In this document: positions 53,882-61,849 of the stretch, piece by piece
Numbering within the stretch: position 1 is the stretch's first letter
Layout: each line of letters opens with the position of its first letter
Assembly (NCBI GenBank): GCA_023460575.1
Contig: JAEWPQ010000185.1
Coordinates: 1 to 64,000, forward strand
DNA: 64,000 nt
DNA from: Bacillota bacterium
GTDB lineage: Bacteria > Bacillota > Clostridia > Lachnospirales > Lachnospiraceae
Reading direction: 5' to 3'
Notes under the pieces: model-generated
Seen by the model: the letters and a program-made list of their open reading frames with translations, nothing else
What the model was told of the DNA's origin: nothing
Database searches by the model: none
Made by a program: the position numbers and the translations under genes

Positions 53882-54852
53882 CTGGATGTTCCCTTATCTG
53901 ATATATTGATCAGGTATTGATTCAGCTCTTTGTTCCACTCAATGTACTTTATATCACTCCTATGATTCGACAATCCATAATGTGCGGCCAGATAACTGCC
54001 TAAATACCGGCTTACCTTATCGGCTCCGCTGGTGTTTAAGTGGTCCCCTCCGTCTCTGCTGTCCCTGCTCCAGTCCATCTTTAATTCCTTAGTGTAAAGG
54101 TTTAAATCCAGATAGGGAACTTTATTTTTCAAGGCATAATCATTCACTGTATTATGGCGGCTGTAATCCCAGTTTTTAGGTGCAGTGACTCCTACTAACA
54201 GCAGGCTGATCTGTTTTTCCCGGCACAGTTTCACGATCCTGTCTGTCCAGAAGGTCACTGTCTGGTCAAGCGGCTCTCTTCCATCAGATTGATTCATATA
54301 TTCGCCGCCCTTATAAGCGGCTACCTTTTTACTATGAAGAAACCCTTTCATACAATCCCGCTGGCTAAAGTCCCACTCCTGTTTCCAATCACGGGCAGTA
54401 AGCTTTTTCCACCTGTCATGATATTTAAAAATTGGTAAATAGTACTGTGACGCCTTATCCAGCGCATGATTTATTTCTGTCTGCACATCCCGGTGGTGAT
54501 AGAATAAATCTGTCTCCAGAATTACCAGCTTTGGCTTTTGGTGTTTTAATGCATTTTTAAGCATATAATATGCTTCCACGGAGCGTTGTCCCGACTGGCT
54601 GCAGACAAAAGATGTTATACCATGATCTTTCCACATCACCATGGGAGAAATTGCTGAATATCCCTCACTATCGCCCACAACAATCACATCCAGAGTATTG
54701 GAGGGTTCTGCCAGCACTCCATTTGCAGGAATATCTCTACCCGCCATTCCGTCTTCCACCGTATTCTTTTTAGGCATAAACAAATAAGAACTCTGAAATA
54801 ACAACAGGAGAAAAATTCCCCAAAATCCAATTATTTTTCCAAATTCTCTCAT
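53878..54852 (-). CDS. Membrane-anchored SGNH hydrolase-like protein
   Basis: About 324 residues: one N-terminal membrane segment (about 7-25), then an extracytoplasmic SGNH fold with VVGDSEGYSAI (nucleophile region) and DGGDHLNTSG (Asp/His block), as in DltD/AlgX-like cell-envelope proteins. The ATG at 54852, with GTGGAG 5-6 bp upstream, is chosen. The extension to 55098 would add about 80 Lys/Arg/Gln residues that are merely the other-frame translation of the overlapping Lys/Thr-rich lipoprotein gene. Probable role in envelope polymer acylation. Confidence 0.82.
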   Translation of the reverse strand: MREFGKIIGFWGIFLLLLFQSSYLFMPKKNTVEDGMAGRDIPANGVLAEPSNTLDVIVVGDSEGYSAISPMVMWKDHGITSFVCSQSGQRSVEAYYMLKNALKHQKPKLVILETDLFYHHRDVQTEINHALDKASQYYLPIFKYHDRWKKLTARDWKQEWDFSQRDCMKGFLHSKKVAAYKGGEYMNQSDGREPLDQTVTFWTDRIVKLCREKQISLLLVGVTAPKNWDYSRHNTVNDYALKNKVPYLDLNLYTKELKMDWSRDSRDGGDHLNTSGADKVSRYLGSYLAAHYGLSNHRSDIKYIEWNKELNQYLINISDKGTSS

Positions 54853-54937
54853 TCTGGCTCCACTTCTCTTTAACGGCCTAAACAGGCAGCTTCCTATATC
54901 AGAATTCTGCCTGCTTAAATCTTTTAATAATTTTTTT

Positions 54938-55291
54938 TTAATTCTTTTTAGGAGTGCTCTCCTGGCTTTTACCCTTTGTTGTTTTTTTATCTGTCTTTTT
55001 ATTATCTGTGCTTTTTGCCGACTCTGTTGTTTTAGCAGCCTGTGTTGTTTTTTTCTCGTCTGCTGTTTTAGCAGCCTGTGTTGTTTCCTTCTCTGCATTC
55101 TTTATAGCGGCACTTGTTTCTTTCTTCTGTTCCGGAGCCTTTTTCTTCTCTTTTGTGACCTTTGAAGAAATGGTTGTCTCTGACTGTTGTTTTCCATCCG
55201 CTTTCTTATCCTGATTACCACATGCTGCTACCGATACAGATATTGCAGCTGCCATCATAAAAACTGCCATTTTCGTTAATAATTGTTTCAT
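54938..55291 (-). CDS. Lys/Thr-rich lipoprotein
   Basis: 117 residues: a lipoprotein signal with lipobox VAAC near residues 21-24, then a low-complexity tail of Lys, Thr, Ala, Ser and Glu, with near-identical repeats TTQAAKT. At DNA level a 24-bp direct repeat (about 55024-55048 and 55064-55088) is visible. The tail resembles disordered cell-wall-spanning linkers. It lies upstream of the SGNH gene and has a 16-bp element in its promoter shared with the VTT gene. A hairpin GCAGGCAG/CTGCCTG (about 54887-54916) follows. Confidence 0.75.
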   Translation of the reverse strand: MKQLLTKMAVFMMAAAISVSVAACGNQDKKADGKQQSETTISSKVTKEKKKAPEQKKETSAAIKNAEKETTQAAKTADEKKTTQAAKTTESAKSTDNKKTDKKTTKGKSQESTPKKN

Positions 55292-55381
55292 TGTTATCCT
55301 CCTGCTTTATGCATTTTCAAAGTTCTTTTGCTTTGATAGTTCACATTCTAACAGTCTTTCCTTAATTATTTGTGATTCATA

Positions 55382-55397
55382 TCTTAACAATTCTGAA
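55382..55397 (-). promoter_or_regulatory. Regulator-site candidate, copy 1 (lipoprotein promoter)
   Basis: On the minus strand TTCAGAATTGTTAAGA, about 91-106 bp upstream of the lipoprotein start codon. It is identical over 16 bp to the element at 57596-57611. The spacing to the start codon fits the promoter region. Confidence 0.7.
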
Positions 55398-55457
55398 CTT
55401 ATCTCCGGAACAAAAATGTGCATGTTTTTAAACAGAAAACTGCTCTTTTTTACTCTC

Positions 55458-56762
55458 CTATTCCTGGTTTGGAAACAGGAGCCGAAGCCTGTATATTCCT
55501 ACATCTATTTCTTCCAGGCATTCTCCATTCATTGCTTCCATCATATAACGTACATTTTCCATGCCGATTTTCGATGTTTCCATAGGCGGATCCTGATGCC
55601 GTATCGTGTTACAAATTTCTATTCCAGCTGCATTATCCTCATAAACAGTGCGGATCCTGATCACCTCTTCACGACTGGCATACCGTACAAGATTCATGCT
55701 TAAATTATCCATAATACGTGCTATATAATCCATTCTGACTGCAACAGCCGCTTTCTTCCAATCCAACTCAGTCACTGTATGTAATCCCTGGCTTTCCAGA
55801 AACAATACCATCTCAGATAAATAATCACTGAATACACTTTGAAATGTCCTGGGTTCTTCCAGATTTTCTTCTTTGCTTTTATCCATGACCTGACAGTATT
55901 CAAACAGGCAGTCTGATAACTCCTTCATCTGCACTGCTTTCAGCATAACTTTATCAAGATAATACTGATTCATATCTTTATCTTTACAGACCTCAGACAT
56001 AAGAATCTGCACATACATGGTCAACGCAGTAAGCGGAGTTCTCAAATCATGGGCAATGCCTATAATCAGATTCTGATTCGCCTGCCGGAGTTCATTCTCT
56101 CTCTCAAAGTTATATATAAGTGAACGTCGAAGCTGATTTAAATCATTTGCAAGTCCTGCTAATTCATCTTCTCCTGTTACAGTAACCGGATGCTCCAGAC
56201 AACCGCCCTGCATAATACCAACCTCATTCTGTAGGCTTTGGATATAATGAATCCGCTTTCTGACTCCCAAAATAAATAATATCATAAATACAAGAAAACT
56301 GATTAAAAGTTCCGCGACAAGTGCATACATATGATACCGATAAGCAAAAGCACCCTGCAGAAACACCTCTGCTTTTCCATCCGAAAAGATGAGCTGATAA
56401 TAACTATCTCTGTAGTAGGGAACTTCCATTTCATTATAATCATCCTCGTCATCTAACAGATCTGATACATATAACAAAGTATCGTTCCGATATATTTCCA
56501 GATATATCACCGATTGATTTTTTACCCATTTCGACAATTTACGGCTGTCAGAAGGACTAAGATCATTTTGTATCACATAATCCTGCAGCTTCTGAACTGT
56601 TTTTGCTTCTACTTTTTCCAGATAAGAGGTAGTAGTAAAAAAATAATTAATACCTGCTCCCACAATTATATTTAGTATAAAAAAAAGAAGGCATGCAACA
56701 GCCGCGCTTGCAAAAAGCAGAAGAATCAGTTCTCCAACAAGGCTTTTTACAAAACATTCCAT
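55458..56762 (-). CDS. Sensor histidine kinase (VanS-like)
   Basis: About 434 residues: TM1 (about 10-35), an extracytoplasmic segment (about 36-150), TM2 (about 155-180), HAMP, HisKA with IIGIAHDLRTPLTALTMY, and a HATPase domain with DNLSMNLVRYA and IGMENVRYMMEA. The N box is less canonical than usual (DNLSMNLVRY). The ATG at 56762, after AAAAGGAAAA, is preferred; it lies 25 bp after the regulator gene. It pairs with the OmpR-type regulator upstream. Confidence 0.9.
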   Translation of the reverse strand: MECFVKSLVGELILLLFASAAVACLLFFILNIIVGAGINYFFTTTSYLEKVEAKTVQKLQDYVIQNDLSPSDSRKLSKWVKNQSVIYLEIYRNDTLLYVSDLLDDEDDYNEMEVPYYRDSYYQLIFSDGKAEVFLQGAFAYRYHMYALVAELLISFLVFMILFILGVRKRIHYIQSLQNEVGIMQGGCLEHPVTVTGEDELAGLANDLNQLRRSLIYNFERENELRQANQNLIIGIAHDLRTPLTALTMYVQILMSEVCKDKDMNQYYLDKVMLKAVQMKELSDCLFEYCQVMDKSKEENLEEPRTFQSVFSDYLSEMVLFLESQGLHTVTELDWKKAAVAVRMDYIARIMDNLSMNLVRYASREEVIRIRTVYEDNAAGIEICNTIRHQDPPMETSKIGMENVRYMMEAMNGECLEEIDVGIYRLRLLFPNQE

Positions 56763-56787
56763 TTTTCCTTTTGCAGATATCCAAATT

Positions 56788-57489
56788 TTACCCAATCCGA
56801 TACCCCTTTCCCCACACAGTACAAATCCGTTTCGGTTCCTGAGGATTTTTCTCAATTTTCAGTCTCAGTTTTCGTATATGCACCATAATGGTATTGTTGG
56901 AACCATAAAAATACGGTTCCTTCCACACGCTTTCATATATATTCTCGGCTGAAAATATTTTGTTGGGATACTGCACCAGCAGTTTTAAAATCTGATATTC
57001 GATCTCTGACAGTTCCACATTCTGCCCTTCAATTAATACTTCATTAAAAGCAATGGAAACACGTATTCCCTTCCATTCCACAAAAGCTGCTTCTTCTGTT
57101 TGTTCATGGTTTTTTCCCTGATATACATGATACCTGCGCAGCAATGCCTTAACTCTACCCAAAAGTTCTGCATAAGAAAATGGTTTGGGCAGATAATCGT
57201 CTCCACCTGCCATTAACCCCAACAATTTATCCGACTCTCTGGCTTTTGCTGTTAAAAAAAGGATCGGAACATTGGAAACTTTTCGTAATTCCTCGCATGT
57301 CCGGATTCCGGATATTCCCGGCATCATAATATCCAAAATAATCAGGTCGTACTCTTCGGTAAGCATATCCAACGCTCTGTTTCCTGATTCCGCCTCCGTA
57401 ACCGTATAACCTTCACTGCCCAGTAATACTCTTACGCCTTCCCTGATATCTGAGTCATCTTCCACCATTAAAATATTTCCACTATTCAT
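56788..57489 (-). CDS. OmpR-family response regulator (VanR-like)
   Basis: About 233 residues: receiver (ILMVEDDSD, phospho-Asp in LIILDIMMPGISG, Lys in YLPKPFSYAE) and winged helix ending in PKRICTVWGKGYRIG. The ATG at 57489, with GGTGGTGA about 6 bp upstream, is chosen over the longer frame. Its promoter region is shared with the divergent VTT gene and contains the 16-bp element, so it may control both. Confidence 0.93.
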   Translation of the reverse strand: MNSGNILMVEDDSDIREGVRVLLGSEGYTVTEAESGNRALDMLTEEYDLIILDIMMPGISGIRTCEELRKVSNVPILFLTAKARESDKLLGLMAGGDDYLPKPFSYAELLGRVKALLRRYHVYQGKNHEQTEEAAFVEWKGIRVSIAFNEVLIEGQNVELSEIEYQILKLLVQYPNKIFSAENIYESVWKEPYFYGSNNTIMVHIRKLRLKIEKNPQEPKRICTVWGKGYRIG

Positions 57490-57595
57490 ATTTTTCACCA
57501 CCACTTTCATTATACTTTTTTTATCATAAAAATCTGCTAAATAATTCTTAAATTTTCTGAAGATCTTAATTTTACTTTCCATCTTTTTGATATGC

Positions 57596-57611
57596 TTCAG
57601 AATTGTTAAGA
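57596..57611 (+). promoter_or_regulatory. Regulator-site candidate, copy 2 (between the VanR-like and VTT genes)
   Basis: TTCAGAATTGTTAAGA, identical over 16 bp to the site before the Lys/Thr-rich lipoprotein gene. It continues AATTATTTCAGG, giving a second TTCAG half-like repeat. It lies between divergent start codons at 57489 and 57670, a usual place for OmpR/VanR-type sites. Confidence 0.72.
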
Positions 57612-57669
57612 ATTATTTCAGGATGGATTAATATTTCCATGCAACAATAGTTGCACAGGAAAGGAGGAA

Positions 57670-58275
57670 ATGAATTCAAACATGGGAAATAACTTTCAAT
57701 ACGAATTTACAATAAAAAGAAAAAAGGTAGTAACTGTGGGATTTCTTCTGTTACTGTCCGCTGTTTTACTTTTCTTTATAAATGCATATGCACAGGGACA
57801 ATTTCATTCCCTAGATTCTTTCAGGAATTATATAAAAAGATTTGGAATTATGGCTCCTGCTGTGCTTATCTTATTGCAGGCAGCTCAGGTAGTGCTTCCG
57901 GTTCTTCCAGGTTTTTTCGGTTGTGCAGTCGGCGCAATCCTCTTTGGCTCCTTCGGCGGTTTTTGGTATAACTACATTGGAATCAGCATTGGCTCTATTA
58001 TTGCCTTTTTTCTCGCACGACAATTCGGCATCGGTCTGGTTAAAGCCTTATTCACAAATAAACAATATGAAATCTGGTCAGCCAGGCTTGGTGACAGCAA
58101 GCGTTTTACCATTCTGTTATTTGCCTCAATCCTCCTTCCGCTGTTCCCAGATGATTTTCTCTGCTATTTTTCCGGACTGACCAGTATAAGTTCAAAAAAA
58201 TTTATATGGATTATTATTTTAGCCAAACCCTGGTGCATTCTGGCCTATAGCCTGATTTTTGCAGAAATCTTATAA
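57670..58275 (+). CDS. VTT-domain membrane protein (TVP38/TMEM64, DedA-like)
   Basis: 201 residues with about five hydrophobic segments and the VTT core: LPGFFGCAVGAILFGSFGGFWYNYIGISIGSIIAFFLAR, plus a later segment with LPLFPDDFLCYFSGLTS. The family is implicated in lipid scrambling or transport and antimicrobial-peptide tolerance. AAAGGAGG lies just before the ATG. A truncated CDP-alcohol phosphatidyltransferase gene follows 21 bp after the stop, so an envelope-lipid operon is likely. It diverges from the VanRS-like operon and carries the 16-bp element upstream. Confidence 0.88.
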   Translation: MNSNMGNNFQYEFTIKRKKVVTVGFLLLLSAVLLFFINAYAQGQFHSLDSFRNYIKRFGIMAPAVLILLQAAQVVLPVLPGFFGCAVGAILFGSFGGFWYNYIGISIGSIIAFFLARQFGIGLVKALFTNKQYEIWSARLGDSKRFTILLFASILLPLFPDDFLCYFSGLTSISSKKFIWIIILAKPWCILAYSLIFAEIL

Positions 58276-58296
58276 ATGAAATGGAGAAGGGATCTT

Positions 58297-58446
58297 ATGA
58301 ACAAACATCTGTTAGGATTTTATAACTATACTGTTATATTGACGTATTCAGGAATGCTGATTGCATTCCTTGGTATAATTTTTTTAATAAACAGTATCCC
58401 AAAGCCGGCAATCCTATGCCTCATACAGTTCTCATATCCACCATAA
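58297..58446 (+). pseudogene. 5' fragment of a CDP-alcohol phosphatidyltransferase gene
   Basis: A 49-codon frame with a good GGAGAAGG ribosome binding site, starting MNKHLLGFYNYTVILTY and continuing through GMLIAFLGIIFLI to KPAILCLI. This is the usual N-terminus of small clostridial CDP-alcohol phosphatidyltransferases. Similarity stops at that point; the remaining QFSYPP and stop are unrelated. The catalytic CDP-alcohol motif (DGxxAR...GxxxDxxxD) is missing. It would have been the second cistron of the VTT operon. Confidence 0.78.
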
Positions 58447-58455
58447 ATTTCATTA

Positions 58456-58662
58456 TCAACATGTCTGACCGGTGAACTGGCTGTTATACAATTGTTCATA
58501 AAACCCTTTTTTTGACAACAGTCCCTCATGAGTCCCTTGTTCGATAATTGTACCATGATCCATAACCAGTATGCAGTCTGCATCGCGGATTGTTGACAGC
58601 CGGTGTGCAATTATAAAACTGGTTCTTCCTTTCATCAGATGATCCATGGCTTTTTGTATCTC
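58456..58662 (-). pseudogene. 3' fragment of an ABC exporter ATPase gene
   Basis: The last ~68 codons of a multidrug/lipid-type ABC exporter: [18 protein letters not shown], then [18 protein letters not shown] (the H-loop) and [32 protein letters not shown] stop occurs in frame immediately upstream of the LSEIQ segment, and the Walker A, Walker B and signature motifs plus all membrane segments are absent. It faces the start of the MerR gene and abuts the CDP-alcohol phosphatidyltransferase fragment. Confidence 0.85.
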
Positions 58663-58687
58663 CGATAGTCAAGAGGAGAATAATAAT

Positions 58688-59503
58688 ATGATTCATGAGC
58701 AATATCTCACAACCAGTGAATTCGCCAAAGCCTGCGGAGTGACGAAACATACGCTGTTTCACTATGACGAAATCGGAATTCTGAGACCGGAATATGTAAA
58801 TGAGAAAGGCTACCGTTTCTATTCTTTAAAACAATTCGCAACATTTGACATTATAGAAGTGCTTCAGAAAGCAGGAACGCCCCTGAGCGAAATCAAAGAA
58901 TATTTAGAACATAAAAGTCCAGCACGGTTTCTTTCGGTTGTGGAAGAAAAAAGGAAACAACTGATATTAGAACAAAAGAAGCTGAAAAGAATGGAGAAGC
59001 TGCTTCAAACCACCTATGATATGACGAAAAATGCATTAAGTGTTACCTGTAATGTCCCTTATACAGAAAATCAGGAAAAGGAGTATTTTATTGTAGTCCC
59101 TTTGTCGAGCAGCGGTGCTGAAAATGAAGATATGAAAAAAATGGGGGAACATTATGAATATTGTGCCGCTCATCATATTGAGTTCACTTATCCATTTGGC
59201 ACTATCATCATAAAATCTGATTTAGAAAAACAGATTTATGACAGGCCTGCATACTTTTATAACAAATTAGGGAAGAAACGAACAGGAGAAAAAGTACACA
59301 TTAAACCCAGTGGAAAATATGCTGTTATTAATCATAAGGGCGGATATGATATGCTGCCCAGATCGTATGAAACTCTGGCAGACTATATTAACAAATCTCA
59401 TCTGCATATTGCAGGGAATGCCTACGAGCAGGAGATACTCAGTTATCTGGCTGCAGAAGACCCTTCTGAATATATCATACAGATTGCAATTGAAGTTGTT
59501 TAA
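58688..59503 (+). CDS. MerR-family regulator with GyrI-like effector domain
   Basis: About 271 residues: N-terminal MerR winged helix (TTSEFAKACGVTKHTLFHYDEIGIL, GYRFYSLKQFATFDII), a coiled-coil dimerisation helix (about 80-115), and a C-terminal GyrI/BmrR-like ligand-binding domain (about 125-271). Such regulators usually activate an adjacent drug-exporter gene in response to the drug. The ATG at 58688, with AGGAG about 10 bp upstream, is chosen. The neighbouring exporter gene is only a 3' fragment, so the regulator may have lost its original target. Confidence 0.88.
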   Translation: MIHEQYLTTSEFAKACGVTKHTLFHYDEIGILRPEYVNEKGYRFYSLKQFATFDIIEVLQKAGTPLSEIKEYLEHKSPARFLSVVEEKRKQLILEQKKLKRMEKLLQTTYDMTKNALSVTCNVPYTENQEKEYFIVVPLSSSGAENEDMKKMGEHYEYCAAHHIEFTYPFGTIIIKSDLEKQIYDRPAYFYNKLGKKRTGEKVHIKPSGKYAVINHKGGYDMLPRSYETLADYINKSHLHIAGNAYEQEILSYLAAEDPSEYIIQIAIEVV

Positions 59504-59604
59504 ACGCTGATACAGACAGCTGATGCCGCTAATCCGGCCGCAGCTGTCGAGTAAACTGAAGGGAATAAGAATGAAGAAATACGCAAATTTCTTAAAACAG
59601 TGGA

Positions 59605-60267
59605 CTAATCAATGAGAGAATAGATCTGGATACTTGCCACTTTCTTATTCTTTATATGAAAGTTCATTACATTTGTATAATCTACTTCCTCAAAGCGGAA
59701 GTCGTTTTCCCCATTACTCAATTCTCCGCCCAGTAAATTGCCTTCCGGATAGGCTTCTTTCAGCGTTTCAAAGCTGTCTCCTACCTTGACATTTCTCACA
59801 GTCATATATTGGGGGCTGGTTATTTCCATCTGATAAATATATGACTTGTTATCTTCTGCTCCATCTATTGTTTTAATAACAAGTCCTGGATAAAGGTACT
59901 GCTTTTCTGTCCTTCCTGTCAGCTGGTCCATGTTTAATCCGTCAGAAGAAGAATACGTGTGAGTTTTTATGTTTTCCGTTTTTCCAAGCATGTCCTGAAT
60001 TTTTTGATCATCTGTTATGTCTAAAAGAGTAATTGTATTTTCCTTGTAAATGAAACCCAGCTCCTTTAAAGATTCCTCTGTGATATTTGCGGAATCGCTC
60101 ACAGCAGAGGAAGCTGCTGTGGTTACAGGTTCGGTAGTAACTGACACATTCGTCGGAGCAGTTGTCTGATTCTGTGATTTTACCCTGGCTTTCCCGCAGC
60201 CACCTAATGCACCTGCACATAATACCAGAAATCCGGTTCTGATCCATATTCTTTTAAATGCTTTCAT
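59605..60267 (-). CDS. Lipoprotein of unknown function
   Basis: About 220 residues with a lipoprotein signal (lipobox LGGC near residue 20-23), a Thr/Ser-rich linker and a beta-rich domain ending in VASIQIYSLID. Part of it, VGDSFETLKEAYPEGN, resembles the SmpA/DUF-type 'periplasmic beta' modules that scaffold on peptides or metabolites. The ATG at 60267 has AAAGGAG 5 bp upstream. No operon partner; single gene with a downstream imperfect hairpin near 59515-59548. Confidence 0.7.
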   Translation of the reverse strand: MKAFKRIWIRTGFLVLCAGALGGCGKARVKSQNQTTAPTNVSVTTEPVTTAASSAVSDSANITEESLKELGFIYKENTITLLDITDDQKIQDMLGKTENIKTHTYSSSDGLNMDQLTGRTEKQYLYPGLVIKTIDGAEDNKSYIYQMEITSPQYMTVRNVKVGDSFETLKEAYPEGNLLGGELSNGENDFRFEEVDYTNVMNFHIKNKKVASIQIYSLID

Positions 60268-60368
60268 TGCTACTCCTTTCAATCAGTTAAGCCTTTTTAT
60301 TCCACTTATTGTACCCGGTATTCCTGCTAATTAGCAAATGTTTTTAAATAAATGACTTTTCAGCATAA

Positions 60369-60410
60369 AAAACTGCCGCAGTTGAGTATTCCTCCGCCTA
60401 CAGCAGTTTT
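60369..60410 (-). terminator. Terminator of the GH43 operon
   Basis: AAAACTGC pairs with GCAGTTTT on either side of a 26-nt loop, followed on the minus strand by TTATG. It lies 25 bp after the GH43 stop codon. Confidence 0.7.
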
Positions 60411-60434
60411 CATGTTTTTACTTATGATATTCGT

Positions 60435-61820
60435 TTACTCCAATGAAAATGATAATAAACTTGCATTTCCATTTCCCCGGTAAGTCAGATAGATGGCCTG
60501 CTTCCCATTTTCCATCTTCAAATCAGCTGAGTAACTCTCCCATACATTGGTATACTGTATCTGGATTTTAGCAAGTACTTCGCCGTCCCATGCATTTTTC
60601 ACTTCAAAATACCCGGCTGCATAACCTCTCGTAGTAATCGTTATATGTTTTATATCCTCACATTCAAAATATTTAAATCCGGCAGTGACCCCATCTGTTA
60701 TATATGCAATATATCCTGGCTCCTCATCTCCATCTCTGCCATCCTGCATGATCCTGGGGATAAGCACTTCCGGGTTTTGTTCCGTCTGAAACAAATTACA
60801 GGCCAGATAAGCGCCATATTCGCCTTTTCCCGGCAAAGAACCTCCCATCCCGCTGGTCGTAATCTCCACCTGGGGAATGGTTCCATCTTCCTGAATTGAA
60901 ACAGGTTCCGCGCAGCCCTGACGGCTGTACCAGGTTCCATTGGTATGCCTGTGATAAAAAATATACCATTTTCCCAGAATCTCTACCAGGCTTCCGTGAT
61001 TGTTGGCAGCAAAAGCCGTATGCTTCCCGGCTGGCTTATAAGTATCTATCCCCTCATCACAATTACTGACAATGACTCCTCCATAGGTAAATCCGCCTAC
61101 TGGACTGTCACTGACCGCATAGCACAGTTCATGCATGGCTACAGAGGAATAGATGAAATAATAGGTACTGCCCTTTTTCCTGATAGAAGGTGCTTCAAAG
61201 AACTCATGCCCTTCAAAACCAGTACCTGCGCTATAAGGCTTACTGGGTGCAATCACAATCGGTTCTTCTAAAATTGTTACCATATCGTCTGCAAGCACCG
61301 TCACCATGGCACCGATTCTGGTTTCATCCTGGGGACCGCAGAAACCGCAGTAGAGATAGATTTTGTTATCCTCTCTTAAAACTCCGGGGTCGAACTGCGG
61401 CTGGTCACCCGGCCGCTCTCCCAGACGCCCCCCGTCCTTATCCCGGACATATCCATAAAACTCATATCTTCCTGCCGGGGTATCACAAACTGCAACCGAT
61501 ACCACCGGCACCTTATCAAGGACATAGTAAAGATAATACCTTCCATCGGCCCCCCTTACCACATCCGGTGCATAAAGACACATCTTCCCATCCTTGTTCA
61601 TGGGATCACTGGTTTTCGGATAAATCACGCCCTCATACCGCCAGTTTCCAAGATCATCTGCCGGTGCTGACCAGCAGACGTAATCTCCCAGGCAGAAAAC
61701 ATAACCATTATAAAAATCATGGGAACCATAAACGTAAACTCTGTCTCCAAACACATATGGTTCCCCGTCAGGGATATATTCCCATGAAGGCAAATAGGGA
61801 TTTACTGCATATTTTTTCAT
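60435..61820 (-). CDS. GH43-family glycoside hydrolase with C-terminal beta-sandwich
   Basis: 461 residues: an N-terminal five-bladed beta-propeller typical of GH43, with the likely general base D18 (PDGEPYVFGD), pKa-modulating D86 (YAPDVV) and general acid E209 (FFEAPSIRKKG). A C-terminal beta-sandwich (about 330-461) resembles a CBM6-type module. GH43 enzymes are arabinofuranosidases or xylosidases; no signal peptide, so it acts on imported oligosaccharides. It lies 29 bp downstream of the carboxylesterase gene and probably ends that operon. Confidence 0.9.
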   Translation of the reverse strand: MKKYAVNPYLPSWEYIPDGEPYVFGDRVYVYGSHDFYNGYVFCLGDYVCWSAPADDLGNWRYEGVIYPKTSDPMNKDGKMCLYAPDVVRGADGRYYLYYVLDKVPVVSVAVCDTPAGRYEFYGYVRDKDGGRLGERPGDQPQFDPGVLREDNKIYLYCGFCGPQDETRIGAMVTVLADDMVTILEEPIVIAPSKPYSAGTGFEGHEFFEAPSIRKKGSTYYFIYSSVAMHELCYAVSDSPVGGFTYGGVIVSNCDEGIDTYKPAGKHTAFAANNHGSLVEILGKWYIFYHRHTNGTWYSRQGCAEPVSIQEDGTIPQVEITTSGMGGSLPGKGEYGAYLACNLFQTEQNPEVLIPRIMQDGRDGDEEPGYIAYITDGVTAGFKYFECEDIKHITITTRGYAAGYFEVKNAWDGEVLAKIQIQYTNVWESYSADLKMENGKQAIYLTYRGNGNASLLSFSLE

Positions 61821-61849
61821 TTTTTCTCCATTCCGGCAATCACCTGTTG

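Noticed and set aside
59515..59548. GACAGCTG...CAGCTGTC inverted repeat after the MerR gene
   Set aside because: No T-run on either strand, so it is not called a terminator; an operator cannot be argued from one copy.
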